A model generated the notes under the pieces. It did no database searches. It saw only the letters and a list, made by a program, of their open reading frames with translations, and was not told the DNA's origin. Positions 35,235 to 46,079 of a DNA stretch of 64,000 bases are shown piece after piece. The position numbers and the translations under genes are program-made. Source of the stretch: Sympetrum striolatum (lineage: Eukaryota; Arthropoda; Insecta; Odonata; Libellulidae); contig OX388345.1 of the NCBI GenBank assembly GCA_947579665.1, positions 74,763,454-74,827,453 on the forward strand, read 5' to 3'. The stretch's first letter is position 1. Every line of letters starts with the position of its first letter.

Positions 35235-38145
35235 AGTTTAGTAGACTAAGGTAAAGGCTCAGCTATTAAGTGTTTATTATTCCATTTACGATCAGTAGTA
35301 TTGCATTACATGTTTGATAGAGTGGTAGATAATTGATTCATTTTTTAGATTTCATGCTGCTGTGATGTACAGTATAACTAAGTAAGTTTTTGAGCTTTTT
35401 GAATTGCTCTTGAAAGGCCGAGGAGCGTTGATTCCTGACTCTGTATTGAGCTAATTATGTATCAGGGGTTTGTCTCTTATGTCCGACGGACTGCGAAACT
35501 TTCAGTTGAATTATACTCGTCAATGATAGCAGAGTTTCTAAGCTAAGAAATGCGAAATTTCTTTTTCGTGTTGTTTTCATGTTTTTCAACTTTACTATCT
35601 CGGCTTTATCTCCCCGTTTTCTCCAAATTGCTTCTCTAATGATCGAATGATGAACCTGGTGAAATGAGTTTCGTTGTTAGAAGTATAGTTTCTCATATCA
35701 CAAGCATATTTCTGTCTTTCAAATTTAGAATGGCAATGCTATTTAGAATATCGTGAGAGCGCTTATCTATTAAATTTCCTCCTTAATGTAAAACAAATTA
35801 ATGTTTTGGTGTATGCGTTAATTTTCGGGGTTTCCATACCATGTTTTCATGCCTGAGTCCAGCTTCCAGGTTATTCGATACTAACGCCTTCTTTATTTGC
35901 ATGACCCGAAATACTTGTGTTGTTATCCGATTTCAGAACCTAATTAGCTAACGTATATCGAGCCATGCGGTCTGCCGAAATTATTCTTGATTTTTGGTAA
36001 TTAAACTAACTAAGGTAGGCTTCGTTCCTTCGTCGATTCTTGTAGAACACAAAGTGTAATGTTAAGAAATAAATACAAGTTGAATTAAAGGTTAATCAAA
36101 GGCGATATTATCGATTCGACAAAAATAAGAATGGAGGCTGTCGGACGACATGGCGCATGGCCTTTTATCACGTTTGCGTGAAACGGGTGAAAAAAATCCG
36201 ATTCGTTTCCTTTGAAATTTTCAGGTATTTCGTTTCAATTTCCTAGTGTATCAAAGCTCAAGTAATTCAAAAGCTGGAACAAGATTTAATCTTTATGAAG
36301 AAAATATCTCTTTTGTGACTCCAAATAAATATTTTGGTCATATTTTTTCCCTACAATTTTGTTTCTGCGAATTCGCCTTAAGCCTCAAAGTTCATGTAAG
36401 TATTATCCGAAATGATATTTATTCGAGTATTCCAGCGGAAGTTTTCTTTACATCAGTGGGATACTATTCCACTGATGTAGAATTTAACTTCTTGCTATGT
36501 ATTTTCGCAACTTTGGAATCTAAAACTTGACGGCTTTAACTGCTTTAAAATTCCTCCTCTCATCTCTTTTCCCTTGATTTTCTATTTTGTTCCTTCATGA
36601 AAGATTCATCACTAGTTTTACCTCGTGTTTTTTAAATTATTTTAGAAATTTACACTTATCTCCTTTGCAATTTTCATCATTTACATAATTTACATTTTGC
36701 CAAAGAATTTTGTTAGCCTTCTTTTGTAAATGTTTTGAAGGATATATGAAATTACTCTTTTCCACTGGTCTCATAACATTTCTTAAGTATCCAATTTCTG
36801 AAATTAAATTTTCTAAGCTGTTGTGCATTCTCCCTCAATATTTATATTATGTCTTTCTTATCTTAAATGACCATTAGAGACTCGATTAATCTGGCATCAA
36901 CCATCATCTACACTGTCTAAATTCCATTGCAGCCCTTACTTCTGATACTATTTTTCTCTTTACCATCTATTTATCAATATTCCTCAACACTCCTCATTTA
37001 TTCATAGCTCATATTCTGAAATCCCGGATACGGGAAAATTGGAGTTTTATTTGAAAGAATTTGTTTTAATCATCAGATATTTATGTGAATGTCCCGACTA
37101 ACTTTCCCGTTAATAAACTTTTCATATAGAAATGCGGAAGACATTTTTACGTTTCTAAAAAGTTAGTTCTTTTCTGGTATTCATTCCAGTTTGCAAATAT
37201 TTGCGACTTACATCTTTTTTTTTAATCATCGCTGTTTCAGCCAGTTTTAGACGTCCGTGGATGTGCTCAGAAAATGAACACACTTCAAAGTTTCAGGGCA
37301 TCATATGAATGGATTGGATTTATTTATCTGAAAAGAAACTTCGTATTAACAGCGAAAACGAGAATATGGGTTTAACGAAGAGCGGAGTGGATCGTCAAAT
37401 TATAAAACTCCGAGAAAGGAACTTTTCCAATTAGCCATTTAAAAATAGTTGTGACTTGAGTTTTTGGTTATCATACCGGAGTTGCATGGTCCATATCTGT
37501 ATACTGCAGGAGAGTAGGTCTAAGTTTAGGAAAAATCCGGGCTTGTAAACAACTTTGAATGCAATGCACGGCTGGAAATCTGAATCCGCGACTGCAAATT
37601 TTCGCTAAGTAGGATTGTTAGCCAACTTTAAAGTGAGTCATGCTGAAGTTGCGGGAGGAGTTTTGATTTTGGTGAAATTTTACTGCATTTCAATATGCGA
37701 ATATTTTTAGAATTTTTTAACGTTGAAGTTTTTTCCGCAGTTGTGATCTCAGTGAATAGATAGACTCATTAAGTTCAGGCTTTCCTTGTAAGAAGTTCAT
37801 TTCCACCATAATTTTTTTTATTATATTTGTTAAAAAAAAATAATTTTACCGGTGAACGGAGTCATATAATTGTTTAGCGATTCACATATCTTCACAGAAG
37901 AGATTTTTGCAATCTTTCTCCTTCCCCTCGCATAGAGTTTATTTTTAGGATCAATGTTTTTCAACAGAATATGACTTGACTGAAATTTAATTGTCACTCT
38001 GTTTAAAATTTCGAATTAATTAGCACTTGATTTAATATCACATCTCAAACGAATCATTTTATTAGTTAAATTCATATTTCATCATTTTATTATAATTACA
38101 TCTCATTGTCAACCTGATTGTCCTCCTGCAGCATAATTAAGTAAG
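35235..38145. other. long non-coding stretch; hairpin at 36449-36479
   Basis: TACATCAGTGG (36449-36459) pairs perfectly with CCACTGATGTA (36469-36479) over a 9-base loop. Apart from this, only short frames (94 codons at most, 36246-36530, which spans the hairpin) and no recognised repeats. Confidence 0.4.
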
Positions 38146-38147
38146 CT

Positions 38148-38417
38148 TTGGGCTCCCGGATAGCCAAGTGGGGAGTGCGTTAGTCTTTGAAGAAACGAGA
38201 TGCCGGGTTTTATTCACGGTGATAATTGTAATATTAATGTTATATTATCTATTGTGTATGTGTATATGAAAGTAATTCATTGCCTGCCGAAGGTTTTCCT
38301 CCCGTCTTTGGGCGAATGCCAGGCGATCCTTTATTATATGTATAGTATTTCCCCCTCCACCGCTGCCACCAGGCCTGATGGCCTAATCGCAGCGTCATTT
38401 GAAAATAAATAAATAAA
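38148..38417 (+). mobile_element. tRNA-derived SINE with (AAAT)n tail
   Basis: An RNA polymerase III A box (TAGCCAAGTGG) lies at 38161-38171. A decayed B box (GGTTTTATTCA for GGTTCGANTCC) lies at 38206-38216, at the spacing of a tRNA gene. An unrelated body of about 190 bp follows (including TGCCTGCCGAAGGTTTTCCT and CACCAGGCCTGATGGCCTAA). The element ends in (AAAT)n at 38404-38417. Length about 270 bp, typical of insect SINEs. It would depend on a LINE for mobility, but no LINE here shares its 3' end. Confidence 0.78.
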
Positions 38418-38419
38418 TT

Positions 38420-39125
38420 TCATGTGCGAATAGACTGTAGACTTCTAAGCATTTACAATAATGCCATTGTTAAAGAGTATCATTAGTAACATTCGTTGAT
38501 TTTTGTCTTTATTCTTTTTTATTGGACATGTTTTTCCCTCATAGAATCCTTATATTATCAATCTCGGATTTTTGAGTCTTATTTTTTCATGACATACATT
38601 ACAGAATACAGGACGTAGGAATGCGGTAAAATAAGCCTTCTGCACGTGTTGTATTATTTCACTTAGGTCATGTACTCGTGTACAAGTATCTTTCCATCGC
38701 CAGCTCAAAAAGACTTTGCCCGGGTCGACAGAATACCTCAGGCGGTTCCTCGTCGTATCTTTTGTTGTTTCCCTGTATTCTCAGAATCTTTCCCTCTGCC
38801 TTTCATCTCTCTCTTCCCGCTCTCTGATTGAGAATACCCAATAACCTCGGGAATGAAATGTCAGGTCGACGCGTCCCTGTTTTTCTTTTCCTCAGGGGAT
38901 CCGCTATTAGACCTGGAGTTAGCCGATCAGACGGCCGGGATCTTGAAAGACAATTCTCGGAGGTGTTTATTGGAAAATTGAATCAACTCCACCGATCCGT
39001 TCCGAGAAGCTCTTCCTTCGCCGCTCGTACTCATCGCCTCAAATTGTTCGTCGGTTTGTTCATTTTTCACAGAGTCGGCCAATTCGTTCGCGCGGAAAAT
39101 CATTCTTCCTTTGAGTGGTACGATG
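38420..39125. other. non-coding; GC-richer patch at 38690-39080
   Basis: A 107-codon plus frame (38828-39151) overlaps an 89-codon minus frame in a CpG-richer patch. Neither has a recognised domain. Confidence 0.35.
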
Positions 39126-39127
39126 CT

Positions 39128-39560
39128 CAATTGATACGTCAAAGCTGTTGATTCCACTTTTTTAATATTTAGGTTTAGAAGTACCTTGTGTAGCATCAGT
39201 AATAGGATTAGAGGATTGGCTCAAATATTCTGTAATGTTACGATATGTATCCATTATGGTATATTCGTTCTCGAAAACTTCTTGTTCTAACGAAATGCAA
39301 TTGATACCTTAAGGCTGTCGTTTTGTTTTATCTTATTCAGGCGTTGATGTACAGATAATATCAGTAATGAGATTCAGTAAAGTTGGCTGTACATTTGTAA
39401 TGTTGTGGTAAGTACCCAATATGGTATACCATTTGTTGATATACGATTTGTTTTTTGTAATTTGTCTTCTGCGACAGCGTAACCGATACCTATCTTTAAT
39501 GGTGAGTAAAATAAAACAACTTTTCCATATAAACTGGTAAACCTATATTCAAGATTCACT
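39128..39560. repeat. degenerate tandem repeat, period about 170-180 bp
   Basis: Unit 1 starts at 39128 (CAATTGATACGTCAAAGCTG), unit 2 at 39298 (CAATTGATACCTTAAGGCTG), and a weaker third start is near 39480 (TAACCGATACCTATC). Within units 1 and 2, CATCAGTAATAGGATT / TATCAGTAATGAGATT, TTCTGTAATGTTACG / TTTGTAATGTTGTGG and CCATTATGGTATA / CCAATATGGTATA occur in the same order. The copies are old and diverged. The period is close to common insect satellite monomer lengths. Confidence 0.7.
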
Positions 39561-39561
39561 T

Positions 39562-39912
39562 TGCGCAACACTATACAAAATAGGAAAGTCAGAAATGTTC
39601 ACAGCCAAGACATTTTGAGACGTTTCCCTTAAAAACTGGTTTATTTTATTCACCATTTATCATGCCACAAAGTCACTCGCCAACCCGTCGAGTTTATAAA
39701 GTGTATCTTCATTTATTCAGTTTTATGAGCGTCTTTATTCTTCATTTATACATTTTACATTCATGTCTCAGTCATGTTCGTGTCTTTGATGATGTGAAAT
39801 TTAATGAGGTATGGATGCTGAATCATGGATTACATACACTTTGAATACTAATTCTTATTGAATTCCTCATTGAATACTGTCAATAGTATTGAGTTGCACG
39901 TAGACATTTTCT
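39562..39912. other. non-coding, nothing recognised
   Basis: A 60-codon frame (39662-39844) is rich in His, Leu and Phe and looks like chance. Confidence 0.4.
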
Positions 39913-39914
39913 GA

Positions 39915-40010
39915 CTCAGTGAGGGAAAGCGTGGGAAAACTTCCTCAATCCTCATCTTGTCAAGCCGCCTCATCCCCACTCTCGTGCTATTGGTGAAGGG
40001 GTGGGGTTTC
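39915..40010 (-). repeat. dispersed ~100-bp repeat, copy 4
   Basis: On the minus strand it reads CCCCTTCACCAATAGCACGA, GGGGATGAGGCGGCTTG and AAGATGAGGATTGAGGAAGT-TTTCCC. The last block matches the copies at 44140 and 58525 closely. Confidence 0.6.
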
Positions 40011-40014
40011 ATTC

Positions 40015-40740
40015 GACCACTCGGGTTATACTGTACTGTACGAACAGTACCGATGATGTTGAAAAAAAAAATCTGGTGGAGGAAATGAAATATATCTCCC
40101 ACTCTAAATCAATGGAATTGACCGTATTTTGCGGAATTCCATTCAAAATTAAAATCGAGAACTTTTTTATCTCCACATTTTTTCCGACCAGTTTCTGCCA
40201 AAGAGGTCTGAAGAATAAAGAAAACCTGCGTAAATTACAGAAATTACAATTTTCTTAACTACCCTGGAAATTATCTTTCGTTCCGTTATCAGAAAATATT
40301 GAGGTGGCAATTAAGTTCAGCCTTCGATCTTCTATCGGTGCTATCGATATTTATTTCAGTTATTTTTTGTGTCAATGTTTTTAATATTTTCCTTGAGTAA
40401 GGATCTGGGAGGTATGTTATATTTCTCGATTTATGTTAGACTAGATAAATTGTATCTTTTTATTATTGAAGGACAATTTACTCTCCTTTATGAAAAGATT
40501 TCGATAGTAGCGTATTTTAAGAGATGCTCGTTGAAAAACGTTCCATACGAATATGTTGATAGGACTAGGGTCTATCCGGGTTCAAGTCCGGGCTGCAGTA
40601 TACTTTTTCCTTCAGTTATTTCTCTAAATTCAAGCACATAAACTACGTTTTTCAACGTTTATTTGCTTTCAGTTTATATTTAACTGTTTTATATTTTACT
40701 CTGTGGAAAGATGATGACTGGAATGGAGAAATTTGAGCTT
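40015..40740. other. non-coding with one tRNA-like box
   Basis: A 90-codon plus frame (40369-40641) runs through the B box at 40579 and is not credible as a gene. No other features seen. Confidence 0.35.
40558..40605 (+). repeat. tRNA-like B box, probable SINE remnant
   Basis: GGTTCAAGTCC at 40579-40589 is a consensus RNA polymerase III B box, flanked by CCGG on both sides so that a T-arm-like hairpin could form. No A box is clear upstream and no acceptor stem closes around it, so a complete tRNA is not supported. Confidence 0.35.
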
Positions 40741-40744
40741 GGTT

Positions 40745-40810
40745 TTTCTTCCGCAAGATTTATTTAGCGACCGGTTCTACTACTTTGGAAGCATCCAAAG
40801 ACATCGGAAA
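40745..40810 (-). repeat. insect interspersed repeat with ACCGGTTC motif
   Basis: The plus strand reads GCGACCGGTTCTACTACTTT-GGAAGCATCCAAAG. It resembles the repeat at 4020-4130 (CGACCGGTTTCAACTATTG) and may be a second decayed member of that hammerhead-like family. Confidence 0.35.
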
Positions 40811-40814
40811 AATT

Positions 40815-41333
40815 TACATGTTATAAATACAGAAGAAGGAAGGTGGGGTTAGTGATACCCAAGGGTTGAGGACATAGGGAAGTTTTGTTTCTATAGTTAG
40901 TAAGGTAAAGTCAATAGGTAGAAACGAAGGGGAGAGAGAGGTGAAGTGTGGTTTTAGTTGATCCCAAATCCGACGCACAGTGGTCCATCTAGCCCGGATT
41001 CGAGTATGTGGACGCCCGAGGGCAACTATCACCACTGGCTTCATCGTTGGGGTTTTCTCTTTGGACCTAAGTTTCGACGGTTTCACGTGCATCATTGTTC
41101 TGTAACGCTATTTTTCTTTGCGAACTTGCTGTCTTGATGTTTTGCTTTTTCGAAGCTCACAAAATGTTTGCGTCGATATTTGTTACCTGAGCCACATTAG
41201 TTTCATCAGCAGAAATTTATCGTATCGTTCTCTTCTAGCTATATATCGATAGATAACTGATATATTTTGGAGATTTTTCTGTATTATCACCCCTTAGAGT
41301 GATAAAACATACAACATTTATCACCCCTGAGGC
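40815..41333. other. non-coding, nothing recognised
   Basis: A 93-codon minus frame (41095-40814) shows no domain. Confidence 0.4.
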
Positions 41334-41334
41334 T

Positions 41335-41415
41335 ATTTTGAACCTCAAACCCTACATCATTAGCTACTAAAGTTCTGGAGATCTCAACAGACAAGGAAGG
41401 ATGGTCAGCCTTAGC
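41335..41415 (+). repeat. dispersed ~100-bp repeat, copy 5
   Basis: GAACCTCAAACCCTACATCA-TTAGCTACTAAAGTTCTGGAGATC aligns with the first half of the copies at 11855, 13060 and 23240. The second half (GATGAGGAATGAGG) is diverged to GACAAGGAAGG. Confidence 0.5.
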
Positions 41416-41474
41416 CTTTTTCATTAGGGTAGAATGTCACGAGTGAAATAATCAGATGTAACTGCAACACAATT

Positions 41475-41830
41475 ACCTTTTAATGATAATAATAATAATT
41501 TATTAAACCCAAACATGTTGCCCCATGAGTTGTAATAATATAGGCAGAAAAGCGTAGAAGTGAAGGAAAAATTGTACAGAATATTAAAAAAAACATGCAG
41601 ATAACATGATGCATCATACAGTACAATAAAAAGCAATACAAAAACATGCAAAATGGAAGGATTATGAGGCAGCATTGGAAGCAAAAATTGTATATGCCTT
41701 TCTCCTTACGGTGTTGAAGGAATCGCTGAAATTCACAATGTTGGATAGTTCAAGGAAAGGGCTAAGGATTCGTTAACCGACCTACTGATTCTGAGTACGG
41801 TAGAAAGGAAAACAAAGGGTGGCCCTACAA
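41475..41830 (-). pseudogene. LINE 3' end with (ATT)n tail
   Basis: On the minus strand the element ends in GGGTTTAATAAATTATTATT, continuing as an (ATT) run (41500-41480), the usual 3' tail of insect LINEs, after a 3' UTR rich in TTTTTGTATTGC-type sequence. Further upstream, 41765-41665 reads FLELSNIVNFSDSFNTVRRK followed by AYTIFAS, compatible with the last residues of a reverse-transcriptase ORF of the R1/Jockey type. The protein part is too short for firm classification. Confidence 0.5.
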
Positions 41831-41834
41831 AATG

Positions 41835-44138
41835 TTTAGTCCATTAATCAGTGTCACCCCTTCCTCGCTGGTTTTCGTAATAACGCTGGCTTAAACAGGG
41901 CATACGAAAGGAAGTGAGGTTTAGAGCATTCTTTGTCTTATTCCTGGAATCATACGAAAAAAATTCCGCCTATCGAGACATGGTCTCAGTAACTGCAGAG
42001 ATGACAACTTCGTGTCGAGTCTTGTCATAAGTCATAAGATCTTGGTGGTACTTTCAGTTTCTTTTTTGAAGCTTTCCTACAACTTCTCCTTTTCAAGTGT
42101 TGACGCCCACAGATTCCTATGCCTTGACTAACTATCGCGAGCCCTGGTCAAAACCAGTGATAAAATGAACAGAGAAAGTAGAAGGAACCTATCAAAAGTG
42201 AAATAGCTCAACCATTTTTTTTGGCGCCTTTGCCGCTTATGTATGCGTACTAGTCTGAAAACAGCGAAAATTTTTCGCAAGGATTAGAAAGTTGTCGAAA
42301 AAGAAAACTGTTTTCTTTTATTAGTTTCTAAAGTTTGATTGGAGGCAAAAAATGACGAGGGGAAGTAAATTTGTGGCTCCATTTCATGCTCACCATGTTA
42401 CTGTAAAAATTGAGTTATTTTCATTGATTGACGCGTCATGAGTTTATAGCTCAATGACTATTCAATTGCTCAACTTTTATTTTGGTTGAGTCCAAGTCCA
42501 AGGTCTCAGGCCTTAAAGCAAATAAGATTTTTCTGGTTATTAAATGAGTATGTGAATTCGTACATTGTTATTTTGTTCGTTTCTCTCTGTAATTGTTCAA
42601 TACATTGACATCTGCGGGGACATTGAAAAATTATTAATTTATTAAAATTAAGACTCAACTTCTCTTCTAGGTGAGGAATCGTTCTTAATATAAATTAATT
42701 TCTAAAATGTTATAAACTTGGTCTAATCAAACTCAAGAAACTCGACAGCTAGTGAAAATAAAGAATGTAAGGGCAGTTGGATTACTGAGAAAGAAATCTC
42801 GAAGGAATTATCGTGAAATAGTTATAGGATTAGGTGTTGTGCTTAATTAATTAATTTACTCGTTCCCGAATTGTTCTCCCATTCTTACAAAAAAATTGAG
42901 CGCATATTTCTCTCATTTTGTTCCTTGGAAAGGTCTTTCAGAAACCCTGGACCTCAGCCTCTCTATGCTTTCTCTATAAGCAAAACAAAGAAGCTTCCGC
43001 CTCGAAAGCATTGGGAAAATCTGGATGCGACGGCGTGAAGGTTCAATGGACCTACTACGCTCATTAATTCGGCTGTCAGATTAGTTCCAGTCAATATTGG
43101 CCGGAGTTCGAGGCGCCGAGCGACCGGTCTCGATTTTGGCGGTCGACATACCTGTGCTGATTTCTGGTTCCTTCCCGAATGAGCCAAAGGTTGTACGGGA
43201 AGTATAATAGTGCTCCGAGTCGGACGTGCTGAGCCAACGGCTTTGGTTGTTAAGTGACTCTTTCGGAACGGAAAATGTTTTTCGTATCGGTGACTTCGAT
43301 GCGGAGGTGATGGTTTCATTTATTACTGGATAATCTAGGCTGATTTTGGCGTTCCGATGTTATATTGCGAAGTGCTTGAATGATGTGCAAGTGTAGACTT
43401 GGTACGTTTTCAGTATTAAAAACAGATGGACGTGAATAAATTGGCATGATTACGCGATATCCCACGGACGTGTTTGCTCTAGAAAAGTCGGAGAGAGTAA
43501 GACTGGAGAATGGTATTCGTTGGTGGTCCCTTTACCTTCGCCTCCGGGGCGTAATATATCGGAGAAAGGCCCTAGAAGCAGAGATACCTTTCATCTTTTC
43601 GTTGAAGAATTTTTCGGAGGAAAGCGTATTTATTTTTCAAGTGTGTGTGTGAATGGGTTCGCGATAGCTAATGCTTGTGAGCTGGCTTTAAATTTTTCAT
43701 TTGCCATTCGATTGCCAATTATATAAGTGCTGAACATAAAAATACTCTTTATTTATTTTTTAACTTCCAAAAGAAGCGATTTATGACCAAATGATACGTT
43801 AGATAAAACGAATGGAGTTTTTTCATTTGTCCTTCAGCGAAGTAGAGAAAATAAATTAAATATTATCAAGTTTTACTTGATGGAATTTCATATTAAAAAC
43901 AATAAATAACCAAGTCAAAAAATACTTGTAAAATTCCAGAAATATCTATCCTTTTAGCGAAGAAAAATGTGTGTTTCATCAACTTTTTTCTCAATCTTGT
44001 TCAAGGCCGCAATATATGAGAGATTGGAAAGTATAAGCTATGCTAAGGAATGAAATATACCTGTTTCTCAATCGATACTGAGAAAAATGCTATTCAAATT
44101 ACCTTAGTGATGGAATTACGTAGACTTTTCCTCTCATA
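41835..44138. other. non-coding, nothing recognised
   Basis: A GC-richer patch at 42960-43320 has a 118-codon minus frame without a recognised domain. The rest is AT-rich. Confidence 0.35.
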
Positions 44139-44139
44139 T

Positions 44140-44235
44140 AATTCTTGCTTAGATGTCTACCTCACTCCTCATCTTGCCAATGTGCTTCATCCCCTCTGCG
44201 TAGCTACCATCAGTTAATGTTGGAGGCGCTGAGTA
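44140..44235 (-). repeat. dispersed ~100-bp repeat, copy 6
   Basis: On the minus strand it reads CCTCCAACATTAACTGATGG, then GAGGGGATGAAGCACATTGG and CAAGATGAGGAGTGAGGTAG, the same block order as the copies at 39915 and 58525. Confidence 0.55.
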
Positions 44236-44239
44236 ACCA

Positions 44240-45415
44240 AAAAGCAAAAAAAACTAAAATATATAAATAAATCGTCAATCGAATGTTTTATCGCTCATCA
44301 AAATCCAACCGCTATAAAGGTCCTCGTTAGTCGAAGGTGGGGTTACAGGATTACTAGTTAGACTAGGTATCCCAAAGTACTGGTGCTGTAGACTGCTCGT
44401 AGAAACACACTGTTAAGTTTTCAGGCGATCTCTACATAGTTGCGGAAGTTATAAGTATCATAACTTTCGAAGCTGTGAAACTTACCTCAGAAACGTTTTG
44501 GATGAGGTTGATTAATTAAGCATCCAGCTTGTCAAATTTACGCTTCGCTGGCTGCGTGGTTTTGATCCTTGCTTCGGTGTTCTCCGCTAAGTGTCCTGTA
44601 TCTTATCTCGTCGGCGAATGGAAATGAACCGGTCCTTTCGAAAACGTAAGCCGCGAATGGAAACGTCCCTTTGGGTCGTGACAAATTTTCGGAGATATGC
44701 CTGTCAATGGCGTTAACTCTTAAACTGGAGAAATCGCGAAGCAAAGTGTACCTAATTGGCCGTTTCACAATCAAGTCATTATTTGAGAATGAATGGAGTC
44801 TATTCCCGTCTGATATAGAAATCAGCGGGCATACCGCCGTGGCTAATGATACAAGGAGGTTTGATTTGTTTCTAACGTATCGCTTCGTGGATTCAATTAG
44901 CCCCCGAATCCGTTCCGAGAATGGTGGGGTCATAATTGACCCTCATTAGAATCGCAAGGTTTCTTTCGAATTACGAGAACGAATTAATGTAATAATAACA
45001 CGCGATGAGAAACATTTTGGCCGAATCCCTTTCCATATTTTCGCACTGAGAATTCGTCCCGCTGAGCGGTATCTGGAGGCCTATTATGGATTTGGGAACG
45101 AGGGACGTAATTCTCCTTATTTTTTCCCCGATTTTTTCCCAGCAAATTCCCAATTTTATTGCCCAGTAAGCACTCCTCTGTCTGCTCTTGATACATTCCA
45201 TCCCGACATTCTTCGGTTATGTAAGAGCTCACGATGCTTCATCTCGAGGTATCTCTCCATCGAGCCAAATGATTTTTTCCCTTTCTTTGAGTTGTTAAAG
45301 AAATGGTTTCTTTTATTCTCTACTGCCTCTGAATCTATGTGTATCGCGCAATGCGCATTCGAAGGAGCTTTGTGTTCAGGTTTGACTTTTTAATTCCCGA
45401 GGAATAATAGACACA
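44240..45415. other. non-coding; both-strand open patch at 44538-44949
   Basis: A 131-codon minus frame (44933-44538) overlaps a 92-codon plus frame (44671-44949) in a GC-richer patch. No domain is recognised in either. Confidence 0.35.
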
Positions 45416-45424
45416 GTAAAAGTC

Positions 45425-45545
45425 TGACGGGACCGGGACTCGAACCCAAGTCTCCGAATTCCTGGGTAGTTACTTTATCCATAGAAAGACCTGGCTCTGA
45501 ACAATCTACTTTGCCATTTGGGAGACTTAGTGGGTATGGGAGTTT
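45425..45545 (-). repeat. tRNA-derived SINE head
   Basis: On the minus strand a consensus B box, GGTTCGAGTCC (45447-45437), is preceded about 30 bases upstream by the A-box-like TGGATAAAGTAAC. It is followed by CCGGTCCCGTCAGAC, similar to the ends of the 2020 and 48558 elements. A second A-box-like stretch (TGGCAAAGTAGA) lies further upstream near 45510. Probably a SINE, not a working tRNA. Confidence 0.5.
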
Positions 45546-46028
45546 TGTTTTTGTCCAGCTGTGCGGCATTACCCACGGAGGTCCTCATTGAGGTACCGGC
45601 CGTGTAAAGCGGATGAGAACCACCTTTCACACTTTTCCTTACTATTTAGTTTGGAAATGCTCAACTTAGATAAATCAGTCAGTGTACTTCCTTGGTTGGA
45701 TTTTGTTTCGTTTAATTGTATATATTTTTTAATTAATGAAATTTCATACATGGATTATTATTTATTTATTGTCGAAACCCTGTCTTTCGCAGGAGGCTGT
45801 GGTTCAATCCCCTGATAGGGCCACTCATCCGCTGGTGTTTTAAGGGGATTTGAAGCTCGAAGTTGAATGAGCCTGTAAAAATGAATAATCGAAGTAAAAC
45901 TGTAGGTAATATTTAGGAAAAAGAAGCGTAATACTAGCCACGTAATCTTCGCGTCTATTTAATGGCTCACTTAATGGATTCCGAAGTCAATAATGAAAAT
46001 AAAATTTCCCGTCGACTTCCATGGAAGA
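45546..46028 (+). repeat. region with a second tRNA-like box near 45801
   Basis: GGTTCAATCCC at 45801-45811 resembles a B box and is followed by CTGATAGGGCCACTCATCCG. An A box is not clear. It may be part of another SINE, in the opposite orientation to the one just before. No gene is supported in 45561-45815 although a frame of 84 codons is open. Confidence 0.3.
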
Positions 46029-46029
46029 T

Positions 46030-46078
46030 TTAAGTTAGCGACATGTTTCGCTAGCGTAAAAGCATCATCATGCACAGT
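46030..46078 (-). repeat. hammerhead-like repeat fragment
   Basis: On the minus strand: ATGATGATGC, a spacer TTTTACGCTA, GCGAAACATGTCGC. This is the order (C/A)TGATGA - short stem TGC/GC - GAAA - stem, as in the repeats at 4020 and 27033. The invariant first C of the core is A here, so a catalytic ribozyme is not expected. Confidence 0.4.
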
Positions 46079-46079
46079 T

